From: DASPHG01 sp963849605
GTDB taxonomy: Bacteria; Actinomycetota; Thermoleophilia; Solirubrobacterales; Thermoleophilaceae
Direction: 5' to 3'
Length of the DNA stretch: 64,000 nucleotides
Assembly (NCBI GenBank): GCA_963849605.1
Contig: CAWKHX010000002.1
Location: 496,001 to 560,000 of the forward strand
Shown: piece after piece, positions 25,947 through 33,926 of the stretch
Layout: every line of letters begins with the position of its first letter
Numbering within the stretch: position 1 is the first letter of the stretch
Program-made: the position numbers and the translations under genes
The notes under the pieces: generated by a model
The model's database searches: none
What the model was told of the DNA's origin: nothing
Seen by the model: the letters and a program-made list of their open reading frames with translations, nothing else

Positions 25947-27451
25947 GCCATCGCCTCCGGAATCGCGTCGATCACGTCGCCCGCGATCACATGGTTCGCG
26001 CCGAGCGTGCTCGCCGCCACCTTGCCCGCGCGAGCGTGCGCGAGCACTCCGGCCGCCGCCGCCTCGAGCGGCTGCATGCCCTTCGCGAGCAGGGCGCCCG
26101 TGAGCCCGGAGAGGACGTCGCCGGTGCCGGCCGTCGCCAGCGCCGGCGTGCCGCCGGGGCTGACTGCCACGACCCCCTCCGGCGTGGCCACGATCGTGTC
26201 GTCGCCCTTCAGCACGACGATGCAGCCGCTCTGCGCGGCGGCGTCGTGGGCGCACGCGAGCCGTGCCGCCTGCACCTGCTCGGATTCGATTCCGAGCAGG
26301 CGTCCGAGCTCGCCCTCATGCGGCGTCAGCACCGTCGGCGCCCGCCGCTCGCGCAGGGACTCGAGCCGCCCCGCGTGCGCGTTCAGACCGTCGGCGTCGA
26401 TCAGCACGGGGACCGGCGCGCGCCGTGCGACCTCGCGCGCCCATTCGAGCGCTCCGTCGCTGCGGCCGATCCCGGGTCCAAGGACGAGCGCGCCGGCCCG
26501 CTCGCACAGCTCGAGCACGCGGTCCGCGCTTTGGGGCACGTGCGCCCCGTCGTCTTCCGGCATTCCGTGGGTCATCGCCTCCATCAGCTTGAGGCCGAAG
26601 GTCGGCTCGGTCGACCCCGGCACCGCGACCTGCACGTACCCCGCCCCCGTGCGCATCGCGGCGAGCGCCGCCATCGTCGGCGCCCCGGTCAGTCCGCGCG
26701 CGCCCCCGGCGATCACGACCACGCCGGACTTGAACTTCGTGCCGGAGCGCGGGCGCGGCGGGACCAGGCCGAGCACGGCGTCGGCGATCAGGCCGGCGCG
26801 CGCCGGACGCGGCGCGTCGCGCGGGATCCCGATTTCGATCACCTCGACCCTGCCCGCGTGCCCCTTGCCGGGATCCACATACAGGCCGATCTTCGGGCCG
26901 TGGAAGGTCGCCGTCACGTCCGCCCGCACGGCGTCAGCCTCGACCTCGCCCGTCGACGCGTTGACGCCGGACGGGACGTCGCAGGCGACGACCACGGCCT
27001 GAGCGTCGTTGATCGCGCCGATCGCGCCCGCCACGGGCTCGCGCGGCGCGCCCTCGAACCCCGTACCGAGCATGGCGTCGACGATCGCGCCCGAACCTGC
27101 GAGCGCTTCCGGTGCGAACGGGCGCGGCGGGTCTCCGGGCAGGCGGTCGAGGTTCGCGCGCGCGTCGCCCTTCGTCTCCGACAGGTCACCGACGGCGAGC
27201 ACGTCGACCTCGCGGCCCTCCTCGCGCAGCAGCCTCGCCACGACCAGCCCGTCGCCCCCGTTGTTGCCCTTCCCGCAGACGACGCGCACCGGTCCCGGAC
27301 GCGCCACCGCAGCGGTCGCCCGCGCGAGGCCCACCCCTGCGCGCTCCATCAGGTCGAGACCCGGGATGCCCCGCTGCTCGATCGCCCACTCGTCCGCCGC
27401 GCGCATCTCGGCGGCCTCGTAGAGAGGCTCGAGCCAGTCGGGCAGGCTCAT
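25943..27451 (-). CDS. nnr: Bifunctional NAD(P)H-hydrate epimerase/dehydratase
   Basis: Repairs hydrated NAD(P)H. The N-terminal YjeF_N epimerase domain (about residues 1-210) has VVCGKGNNGGDGLVVARLL; the C-terminal ADP-dependent dehydratase domain (about 225-502) has VVVIAGGARGLTGAPTMAA, VLTPHEGELGRLLG and the nucleotide-binding GTGDVLSGLTGALLAKG. ATG 27451 overlaps the acpS stop (ATGA); the apparent longer 617-codon ORF is caused by the frameshift in acpS. The 502-residue length is normal. Confidence 0.95.
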   Translation of the reverse strand: MSLPDWLEPLYEAAEMRAADEWAIEQRGIPGLDLMERAGVGLARATAAVARPGPVRVVCGKGNNGGDGLVVARLLREEGREVDVLAVGDLSETKGDARANLDRLPGDPPRPFAPEALAGSGAIVDAMLGTGFEGAPREPVAGAIGAINDAQAVVVACDVPSGVNASTGEVEADAVRADVTATFHGPKIGLYVDPGKGHAGRVEVIEIGIPRDAPRPARAGLIADAVLGLVPPRPRSGTKFKSGVVVIAGGARGLTGAPTMAALAAMRTGAGYVQVAVPGSTEPTFGLKLMEAMTHGMPEDDGAHVPQSADRVLELCERAGALVLGPGIGRSDGALEWAREVARRAPVPVLIDADGLNAHAGRLESLRERRAPTVLTPHEGELGRLLGIESEQVQAARLACAHDAAAQSGCIVVLKGDDTIVATPEGVVAVSPGGTPALATAGTGDVLSGLTGALLAKGMQPLEAAAAGVLAHARAGKVAASTLGANHVIAGDVIDAIPEAMA

Positions 27452-27796
27452 GCGGCGATCGCGACCGCGCCCGCGGTCGTGCGCGTGTGCGTCAGCGAGA
27501 CGGACACCTCGCGGCCTCCGGCGCGCTCCGCCGGCACACCGGTCAGCCGCACGCGACGGCGCTCCGCCGGCGGCCACGACCTCGACGTCCCTGAACGCCC
27601 ATCCCGTGAGGCCGAGCGCCTTCGCGACCGCCTCCTTCGCGCAGAAGCGCGCCGCCAGGTGCTGTCCCGGCCGCGCACGCGCCTCCGCGTAGGCGAGCTC
27701 GGCGTCCGTGAAGAGCCGCTGGGCGAGGGCCGGCCGCCGCTCGAGCGCGCGCTCGAGCCGCTCGATCTCCAGCAGGTCGATGCCGATGCCCGTCAT
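27448..27796 (-). CDS. acpS: Holo-[acyl-carrier-protein] synthase, apparent +1 frameshift
   Basis: Transfers 4'-phosphopantetheine from CoA to ACP. N-terminal motif GIGIDLLEIERLERAL (Mg-binding Asp) and FCAKEAVAKALG (WxxKEA-like) are in the frame from ATG 27796. The C-terminus VRLTGVPAERAGGREVSVSLTHT lies one frame over. An extra C near 27553-27555 (GCG-CCG-TCG-C-GTG-CGG) causes the break; removal restores GGAPSVRLTGVP and a ~115-residue protein ending at 27448, overlapping the nnr ATG. AcpS is normally essential, so a sequencing error is likely unless another transferase exists. Confidence 0.88.
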
Positions 27797-27824
27797 AGAG
27801 CGCGAGCGTAGCGAGCGCGGTTAC

Positions 27825-27841
27825 GGCGACTGGAGGTCGCC
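27825..27841. repeat. Hairpin in the glmS-acpS gap
   Basis: GGCGAC-TGGAG-GTCGCC forms a 6-bp stem with a 5-nt loop. Just beside it (27799-27819) is a tandem GAGCG..GAGCG stretch. Together with the REP-like element at 27855 this makes an 84-nt gap rich in structure that probably separates glmS from acpS expression. Confidence 0.4.
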
Positions 27842-27854
27842 TATCCGATCAGAA

Positions 27855-27874
27855 CGCGGGCAGGGATGCCCGCG
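27855..27874. repeat. REP-like palindromic repeat, copy 2
   Basis: CGCGGGCA-GGGA-TGCCCGCG has 8-bp arms and a 4-nt loop and is followed by GAGCTA. The 12-base block CCCGCGGAGCTA is identical to that of the element at 7907-7927. It lies 7 nt beyond the glmS stop on the glmS downstream side, a position suited to 3'-end processing or termination. Confidence 0.65.
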
Positions 27875-27880
27875 GAGCTA

Positions 27881-29728
27881 TCACTCGACAGTTACGGTCT
27901 TCGCCAGGTTGCGCGGCTTGTCGACGTTCAGCCCGCGCGCGGTGGCGATGTAGTACGCGAGCAGCTGGAGCGGGACGATGGCGAGGATCGGCTGGAGCAG
28001 CCAGTCGCTCTTCGGCACGCAGACCACCTCGTCGGTCTGCTCGTCCATCCCGGTCGAGCCATCCGTCGCGATCGCGATCACGTGCGCGCCCCGCGCGCGC
28101 ACTTCGGCGGCATTCGAGAGCACCTTGTCGAGGATCGGCATGTCGGTCGCGACGCACACCACGGGCGTCGACTGGTCGAGCAGCGCGATCGGCCCGTGTT
28201 TCATCTCGCCGGCCGCGTAGGCGTCCGTGGGGATGTACGAGATCTCCTTCAGCTTGAGCGCGCCCTCGAGCGCCACGGGCAGGCCGACGTGCCGGCCGAG
28301 GTAGAGGAAGAACTCGCTGTCCTTCCAGTGCTTGGCGATCGCCTGGATCGGCTCGTCGACTCGCTCGAGCAGCTCCGTCATCAGATGCGGCAGCCGCTTG
28401 AGCTCGTCGATCAGCCGCTTGAGCTCGTCATCCGGGAGCGCGCCGCGCACCGCGGCGAGCTTCAGCCCGAGCAGGTACATCGCCGCCACCTGCGACACGA
28501 ACGTCTTCGTGGCGGCGACGCCGATCTCGAGCCCTGCGCGCGTGAAGAGGACGGCGTCGGCGTCGCGGGTCGCCTGGCTGCCCATGACGTTCGTGACGGC
28601 GAGGACGGTGGCGCCGGCGTCGCGCGCGAGCCGCATCGCGGCGAGCGTGTCGGCCGTCTCGCCCGACTGCGAGATCCCGATCACGAGGTCGTCCGACCCG
28701 ACCACGGGATTGCGGTAGCGGTACTCCGAAGCGATGTCCATCTCGACCGGCATCCGCGCCCATTCCTCGATCGCGTACCGGCCCACGAGCCCAGCGTGGT
28801 ACGAGGTCCCGCACGCGACGATCACGATCCGCCGGATGCCCGCGAGCAGCTCGTCCGACAACTCGGTGTCGGGCAGCTCGACCCGGTCGCCCGGCGTGCG
28901 GTCCGAGATCGTCTCCGCCACCGCGTCCGGCTGCTCGTGGATCTCCTTCAGCATGAAGGTGTCGTAGCCGCCCTTCTCGGCCGTCTCGGTGTCCCAGTCG
29001 ACCTCCGTCGTCTCGCGCTCGACCGGCGCACCCGAGGCGTCGAGGAACTGCACGCCGTCGGGGCGGATCGCGACGATCTCGTCGTTGTTGACGAGCTTGA
29101 CGTTGCGCGTCTCGCGCAGGAACGCCGGGATGGCGGACGCGAGGAACTGCTCGCCCTCGCCGACGCCCACGATCAGCGGGCACTCCTTGCGCGCGCCGAC
29201 GAGCACGCCCGGCTCGTCGGCCGTCATCGCGACGAAGGCGTAGTGGCCGCGCAGGTCGTTGTACGCGGCGCGCACGGCCTCGACGATGTCGTCCTCGTAG
29301 TGGTGCGCGATCAGGTGCGCGACGACCTCGGCATCGGTGTCCGACGTGAACTCGGCACCGGCGTCGAGCAGCTGCTTGCGGAGCTGCGTGTGGTTCTCGA
29401 CGATCCCGTTGAGGACGATGTGAACCCGGTCCTTGGTGTCGAAGTGCGGGTGCGCGTTGTCCTCGGTGACGCGTCCGTGGGTCGCCCAGCGAGTGTGCGC
29501 GATGCCGGTGGTCGACTCGAACTCGCCGGGCCCGTCGCCGTTCGTGCGCCGGGCGACCGCATCGTTCAGCTCGGTGAGATGCCCCACCGCGCGAACCGAG
29601 TCGATCCGCCCGTCTACGAGCAGGGATAGGCCGGCCGAGTCGTAGCCGCGGTACTCGAGCATCTGGAGCCCGTGCAGCAGCAGGTCACGACAGGGCCGGT
29701 CGCCGACATATCCGACGATCCCACACAC
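27881..29728 (-). CDS. glmS: Glutamine-fructose-6-phosphate aminotransferase (isomerizing)
   Basis: Makes glucosamine-6-phosphate, the first committed step to UDP-GlcNAc and peptidoglycan. From GTG 29728 the protein is 615 aa and starts (M)CGIVGYVG, so the catalytic N-terminal cysteine is exposed after Met removal. The glutaminase domain shows THGRVTEDNAHPHFD; two SIS isomerase domains have ACGTSYHAGLVGRY, GISQSGETADTLAAM and MKHGPIALLD; the C-terminus ends NLAKTVTVE. It follows glmM by 26 nt. I see no glmS ribozyme upstream. Confidence 0.97.
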   Translation of the reverse strand: MCGIVGYVGDRPCRDLLLHGLQMLEYRGYDSAGLSLLVDGRIDSVRAVGHLTELNDAVARRTNGDGPGEFESTTGIAHTRWATHGRVTEDNAHPHFDTKDRVHIVLNGIVENHTQLRKQLLDAGAEFTSDTDAEVVAHLIAHHYEDDIVEAVRAAYNDLRGHYAFVAMTADEPGVLVGARKECPLIVGVGEGEQFLASAIPAFLRETRNVKLVNNDEIVAIRPDGVQFLDASGAPVERETTEVDWDTETAEKGGYDTFMLKEIHEQPDAVAETISDRTPGDRVELPDTELSDELLAGIRRIVIVACGTSYHAGLVGRYAIEEWARMPVEMDIASEYRYRNPVVGSDDLVIGISQSGETADTLAAMRLARDAGATVLAVTNVMGSQATRDADAVLFTRAGLEIGVAATKTFVSQVAAMYLLGLKLAAVRGALPDDELKRLIDELKRLPHLMTELLERVDEPIQAIAKHWKDSEFFLYLGRHVGLPVALEGALKLKEISYIPTDAYAAGEMKHGPIALLDQSTPVVCVATDMPILDKVLSNAAEVRARGAHVIAIATDGSTGMDEQTDEVVCVPKSDWLLQPILAIVPLQLLAYYIATARGLNVDKPRNLAKTVTVE

Positions 29729-29754
29729 GACCGGATCAGATCTAGGGCGCTGCG

Positions 29755-31089
29755 TCAGGGCGCGCCGAGCTCGCGCTCGACGGCGGCAACGAGGCGTGCG
29801 GTCACGTCCTCGCACTCGCGCTCGTCCGGCGCCTCGACCATCACGCGGACGAGCGACTCGGTGCCGGACGGGCGGATCAGCACGCGCCCGCGCCCCGTGA
29901 GCGCCGCCCCCTCCTGCTCGACCGCCTCCCAGACGCCCTGAGCGCCCTCAAGCGCGCCGCGGTCGGCGACGCGCACGTTCACGAGCCGCTGCGGCAGCTT
30001 TTGCATCGCGTCACGGCCGGCGAGGTCGCCGCCCGCGAGCGCTTCCATCGTCAGGAGCGCCGACGCGATGCCGTCCCCGGCCGGCACGAAGTTCGTGTCG
30101 ATGATGTGGCCGGACTGCTCGCCACCGAGCGTCCAGCCGCGCCGGAGCAGCTCGACCAGCACGTTGCGATCGCCGACGGGTGTCGTCGCCACCGAGATGC
30201 CCGCGCGCTCCATCGCCTGGTGGAAGCCGTAGTTCGTCATCACCGTCACAGCGACGCCGTCGCCCGCGAGCCGGCCGCTCTCGCGCAGGTGCAGCGCCGC
30301 GAGCGCGATCAGCTCGTCGCCGTCGACGACTGCGCCCTCCCGGTCGACCGCGAGCGCGCGGTCGCCATCGCCGTCGAATGCGAAGCCGATGTCGAAGCCG
30401 CCGTCGCGCATCGCGTCGGCCAGGCCGGCGATGTGCGTCGAGCCGCAGCCGTCGTTGATGTTGCGGCCGTCGGGCTCGACCGCGACCGCGGTGACATCCG
30501 CGCCCAGCCGCCTGAAGATCTCAGGGGCGACGCGGTAGGTGGCGCCATTCGCGCAGTCGAGCAGCACGCGCTTGCCGGACAGGTCGAGGCCCTGGAAGCG
30601 CATCTCGAGCTCGCGCAGGTAGTCCCCCGGGGCACCGTGCAGCTCCCGTACGCGACCGGCAGCGGGCGGCTGGCGCGGCTCGGCAAACACTGCCTCGACG
30701 CGTGCCTCCTCCTCGTCGGAGAGCTTCGTCCCGTCCGGCCCGAAGAACTTGATGCCGTTGTCGGCGAACGGGTTGTGCGACGCCGACACGACCGCACCCA
30801 GGTCGAGGCCATACCGGCGCACGAGGAGAGAGACGCCGGGTGTGGGCAGAACGCCGCCGAGCAGGGCATGGCCGCCCGCCGCGGCGACACCGGCCGCGAG
30901 CGCCGTCTCGAGCATCTCGCCCGACTCGCGCGTGTCGCGCACGATCAGAACCTGCGGCGCCTTCGCCCGCGAGACCGTCGCGGCGGCACGGCCGAGGCCG
31001 AGCGCCAGCTCGGCGGTCAGGAACTCGCCCGCGACCCCGCGGACCCCGTCGGTCCCGAAGAGGCGCCGCTCGGTCGCGGCACGCTCCAC
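29755..31089 (-). CDS. glmM: Phosphoglucosamine mutase
   Basis: Converts GlcN-6-P to GlcN-1-P (444 aa). It starts RRLFGTDGVRG, with the phosphoserine active site GAVVSASHNPFADNGIKFF, the Mg-binding loop FAFDGDGDRALAVD, and the phosphate-binding RPSGTESLVRVMVEA near the C-terminus. GTG 31089 overlaps the rpsI stop (TAGTG). The rplM-rpsI-glmM-glmS order is common in Actinobacteria and ties wall-precursor supply to ribosome genes. Confidence 0.97.
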   Translation of the reverse strand: MERAATERRLFGTDGVRGVAGEFLTAELALGLGRAAATVSRAKAPQVLIVRDTRESGEMLETALAAGVAAAGGHALLGGVLPTPGVSLLVRRYGLDLGAVVSASHNPFADNGIKFFGPDGTKLSDEEEARVEAVFAEPRQPPAAGRVRELHGAPGDYLRELEMRFQGLDLSGKRVLLDCANGATYRVAPEIFRRLGADVTAVAVEPDGRNINDGCGSTHIAGLADAMRDGGFDIGFAFDGDGDRALAVDREGAVVDGDELIALAALHLRESGRLAGDGVAVTVMTNYGFHQAMERAGISVATTPVGDRNVLVELLRRGWTLGGEQSGHIIDTNFVPAGDGIASALLTMEALAGGDLAGRDAMQKLPQRLVNVRVADRGALEGAQGVWEAVEQEGAALTGRGRVLIRPSGTESLVRVMVEAPDERECEDVTARLVAAVERELGAP

Positions 31090-31955
31090 TAGCGCTTCGA
31101 GAACTGCGGCCGCTTGCGGGCCTTCTTGAGCCCCGCCTTCTTGCGTTCCTTCGCGCGCGCGTCACGTGTCAGGAAGCCGCGCCGCTTGAGGTCGGTGCGC
31201 AGCTGCGGATCGACCTCGATCAGAGCGCGCGCGATGCCGTGCCGCAGCGCGTCGGCCTGCGCCGAGACGCCGCCGCCGTGGATCCTGGCGACCACGTCCA
31301 TCGAGTCCTGGTAGCCCGCGGTCTCGAGCGGCTGCCGCGCCGTGTGCTGCAGCGTCGGGCGCGGGAAGTAGGTGTCGAGCGGGCGCCCGTTGATCGTGTA
31401 CTCGCCCTTGCCGGGCCGCAGGATCACGCGCGCAACCGACGTCTTGCGCTTGCCGGTGGCCTGGTAGCGCGCCTCGGCTGCGAGCTCGACGGGCGTGCGC
31501 GCCACGGCCTGGGGCTGCGCCTCCTCGGGCGCGGGCTGCTCGTCGGGCGCCTCATCGTCCGGCGCGTACTCGACGGGCGCGCCCGGCTGCTCGGCGAGCA
31601 GCCGCTCGATGTCGGTCTCGGTGCCCTCGGGGCCCAGCGCTACGTCCGGCGTGAGGTGCTCGCCCGGGATGACCTCGGCAGGCTTGTCCTTCGCCTTGCC
31701 CTCCCCGCGCTCGGGCGCCTTGCCGCGCGGGCGGCGCTCCTCCTCGGCGGCCTCGGCGACGGGCTCGGCGTCCGGCTCGGCGCCCTCCGCCTGGGGCTCC
31801 TCGGCAGCCTCCTCCGGGGTGTCCGGCTCGGGCGCCTCGGGCTCCTCAACCTGAGGCTCCGGCTCCGGCTCGGGCGCGGCGGGCTCCGCGGGCGCGGCGG
31901 GCTCCTCGGCCTGCTCCTCCTCGGGGGCGTCGGGCTGCTCGGGTTCCTCGATCAA
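31089..31955 (-). CDS. rpsI: Ribosomal protein S9 (uS9) with long acidic N-terminal extension
   Basis: The canonical S9 domain is residues ~162-288: RYQATGKRKTSVARVILRPG to the basic tail KKAGLKKARKRPQFSKR that reaches the P site. It is preceded by ~160 residues very rich in Glu, Pro and Ala (runs such as EPEPEPQVEEPEAPEP), where most S9 proteins have 0-40. The start at TTG 31955 is supported: GGAGG lies 7 nt upstream and TTG overlaps the rplM stop (TTGA). The extension is predicted disordered and strongly acidic; its role is unknown. Confidence 0.93.
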   Translation of the reverse strand: MIEEPEQPDAPEEEQAEEPAAPAEPAAPEPEPEPQVEEPEAPEPDTPEEAAEEPQAEGAEPDAEPVAEAAEEERRPRGKAPERGEGKAKDKPAEVIPGEHLTPDVALGPEGTETDIERLLAEQPGAPVEYAPDDEAPDEQPAPEEAQPQAVARTPVELAAEARYQATGKRKTSVARVILRPGKGEYTINGRPLDTYFPRPTLQHTARQPLETAGYQDSMDVVARIHGGGVSAQADALRHGIARALIEVDPQLRTDLKRRGFLTRDARAKERKKAGLKKARKRPQFSKR

Positions 31956-32386
31956 GTTCGTACCTCCAGGGGCTCCGGCTTCTGGGCCGTGTGGGGATGG
32001 TCCGGGCCGGCGTACACCTTCAGCTTGCGCAGCTGCTGGCGTGCGAGGCGGTTGCGCGGGAGCATGCCCTTCACGGCAAGCCGGATCACTTCCTCCGGCT
32101 TGCGCTCGAGCATCTCGCCGAGCGTACGCGTGCGCAGGCCACCCGGGTATCCCGAGTGGCGGTAGTAGCGCTTCTGCTCACGCTTGTCGCCGGTCACGGA
32201 GATTTTCTCCGCGTTGACCACGATCACGAAGTCGCCCACGTCACAGTGCGGCGTGTACTCGGGCTTGCGCTTGCCGCGCAGGGTGTCTGCCAGCTGGGTG
32301 GCCAGCCGCCCGAGCGTCTTGCCCGTGGCGTCGACCACGAACCAGTTTCGCTCGCGCTCGGCAGGTGTTGCGACGTAGGTCTTCAT
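31952..32386 (-). CDS. rplM: Ribosomal protein L13 (uL13)
   Basis: Early-assembly 50S protein, 144 aa. Family blocks: NWFVVDATGKTLGRLATQLADTL, NAEKISVTGDKREQKRYYRHSGYPGGLR and VKGMLPRNRLARQQLRKLKVYAGPDHPH. ATG 32386 is chosen because the domain starts MKTYVATPAERER; the open frame upstream to 32434 has no coding character. It is the first gene of a long minus-strand run, with its promoter in 32387-32500. Confidence 0.97.
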   Translation of the reverse strand: MKTYVATPAERERNWFVVDATGKTLGRLATQLADTLRGKRKPEYTPHCDVGDFVIVVNAEKISVTGDKREQKRYYRHSGYPGGLRTRTLGEMLERKPEEVIRLAVKGMLPRNRLARQQLRKLKVYAGPDHPHTAQKPEPLEVRT

Positions 32387-32501
32387 GGAAGGGACAGCGC
32401 GCCATGGTGGCACAAAGCCCTTTGACGCGCCCACCGAAAGAAACCTTCCGGACCCTCGTTGTTTAGGGCAGGAGCGCGGAAGTTGCCGCCGAAAGGGCAG
32501 C

Positions 32502-32507
32502 TATACT
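32502..32507 (+). promoter_or_regulatory. Probable -10 box upstream of the c-di-AMP riboswitch
   Basis: TATACT lies 18 nt before the riboswitch P1 stem. I cannot identify a convincing -35 element (TTGCCG at 32483-32488 is too close at 13 nt), so only the -10 is proposed. It would start transcription near 32514, just ahead of the aptamer. Confidence 0.45.
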
Positions 32508-32524
32508 GCCGCGCCAATTCGTAA

Positions 32525-32684
32525 GCCTGCCGAATCTCCGGTGCACAGCCGCCATGGCACCGGGGAACGGGGGATCCACTCGAGGGCCGCCAGGTCCTCG
32601 AAGGGGCGAATCAGGGCATGACCACGAGTCTCGGCCCTGTAGCGCTGCTCTTTCGGCGCGAGCCCGTCAGCTAACCCCGTAGGC
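32525..32684 (+). promoter_or_regulatory. c-di-AMP riboswitch (ydaO-yuaA type)
   Basis: The 3' part contains the hallmark GAGCCCGTCAGCTAACCCCG followed by TAGGC (32660-32684), which fits the strongly conserved ydaO consensus around GUCAGCUAAC and GUAGGC. The closing stem P1 pairs GCCTGC (32525-32530) with GTAGGC (32679-32684). Internal conserved pieces include CGAATC near 32530, GGGGAACGGGGGATCCA near 32561-32577 and GGGGCGAATC near 32602-32611. It ends 26 nt before the M23 peptidase ATG. Such elements usually lower expression of wall hydrolases when c-di-AMP is high. It occupies most of the 324-nt gap 32387-32710. Confidence 0.9.
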
Positions 32685-32710
32685 CGGAGAAAAGAGAGGC
32701 AAATACGGGG

Positions 32711-33913
32711 ATGACGCCACGGATGCGATCGGTTGCAGCGCTTGCGCTCGGCCTTGCGGTGCCCGGCGCCGCGAGCGCCGCCGACAGCACAGGGGGCACG
32801 GACTACACGCCCCTCCCGGTGATCTCGAAGGCCGAGTGCGTATCGCTCTGCTCCGGCAAGGCGCGCGTCCAGTCGGGCGGCGCCCTCAAGGTCAGCGGCA
32901 GGCGGCTGCGCCAGGTGCAGACCGTCGTCTTCGAGGGCAGCGAATCGACGACGAGCGACAACGTCAAGGTCGGGGTCTCGCCCACCAGCACGCGCTACTT
33001 CCGCGTGAAGGTCCCGTACTCCGCCGCAAGCGGGCCGCTCACCGTGCGCAAGTCGAAGACGGTGACGTCCGACCCGAGCAACTCGATCACGATCCTGCCG
33101 CCGCCGCCACCCGAGCGCTCCGCCGAGCTGACGCCCTCGACCGGCCCGCGCGACCCGGGCGCCCCGCAGCTCGAGACCGGGATCAGCTCCGGGAAGGTCT
33201 TCTTCGCCGGCACGAAGGTGAAGTTCTCCTACCGCGTGAACGACGACGAGCCCGCGCCCGTCACGATCGAGCTCGTGCGGGTCGATGACGACGTGGTCGT
33301 CCGCAGCTGGAACCCCGGCCCGGTCGAGCCGAACACCGTGCACACGATCCGGTGGAACGGCAAGGCCGCACCCGGGCTCAAGGCGAGCGCCGGCCGCTAC
33401 GTCTTCCGCGTGACGGCGCAGTCGAGCGACGGCGCGCTGGCGCGCAGCTCGAGCACCAGCGACGCCACGCGCGACGCGTTCGACTTCTACGGCCACATCT
33501 TCCCGGTCCGGGGCCGACACAACTTCGGCGATTCCGGCGCGCGTTTCGGCGCCGGTCGCTCGGGCCACTCGCATCAGGGCCAGGACGTCTTCGCGCAGTG
33601 CGGCACCAAGATGGTCGCTGCCCGCGCCGGCCGGGTGCAGTTCAACCAGTACCACTCCGCCGCCGGCTACTACGTGGTCATCGACGGCTACAAGACGGAA
33701 TACGACTACGTGTACATGCACCTGCAGTCGCGCTCACCGTTCCACACGGGAGACCGGGTGCAGACGGGCCAGATGATCGGCCGCGTTGGCGACACCGGGA
33801 ACGCCCAGGGCTGCCACCTCCACTACGAGATGTGGAGCGCACCCGGGTGGTACGACGGGGGCGACCCGTTCGACCCGCTGCGCTTCCTGAAGCTCTGGGA
33901 CGGCTGGTCCTAG
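32711..33913 (+). CDS. Secreted M23-family peptidoglycan endopeptidase
   Basis: A 400-residue exported protein with a signal peptide (RSVAALALGLAVPGAASAA). Residues ~35-130 form an IPT/TIG-like domain with a Cys pair (ECVSLCSG), followed by a Pro run (LPPPPPERS), a second beta domain, and a C-terminal M23/LytM domain. Zinc motifs are visible as GHSHQGQDVFAQ (HxxxD) and GCHLHYEMW (HxH). Both LytM zinc motifs are present, so it should be an active glycyl or D,D-endopeptidase. Control by the upstream c-di-AMP riboswitch links wall cleavage to turgor signalling. Confidence 0.93.
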   Translation: MTPRMRSVAALALGLAVPGAASAADSTGGTDYTPLPVISKAECVSLCSGKARVQSGGALKVSGRRLRQVQTVVFEGSESTTSDNVKVGVSPTSTRYFRVKVPYSAASGPLTVRKSKTVTSDPSNSITILPPPPPERSAELTPSTGPRDPGAPQLETGISSGKVFFAGTKVKFSYRVNDDEPAPVTIELVRVDDDVVVRSWNPGPVEPNTVHTIRWNGKAAPGLKASAGRYVFRVTAQSSDGALARSSSTSDATRDAFDFYGHIFPVRGRHNFGDSGARFGAGRSGHSHQGQDVFAQCGTKMVAARAGRVQFNQYHSAAGYYVVIDGYKTEYDYVYMHLQSRSPFHTGDRVQTGQMIGRVGDTGNAQGCHLHYEMWSAPGWYDGGDPFDPLRFLKLWDGWS

Positions 33914-33926
33914 AGCACGCCGCCCG

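Noticed and set aside
25943..27796. A 617-codon ORF joining AcpS and NAD(P)H-hydrate repair domains.
   Set aside because: The AcpS C-terminus lies one frame over; the fusion is an artefact of one extra base. The nnr ATG at 27451 overlaps the true acpS stop.
29729..29754. Possible glmS ribozyme.
   Set aside because: Only 26 nt separate glmM and glmS, too short for the ribozyme and without its conserved core.
32483..32488. TTGCCG as -35 for the riboswitch promoter.
   Set aside because: Spacing to TATACT is only 13 nt, too short for a sigma-A promoter.
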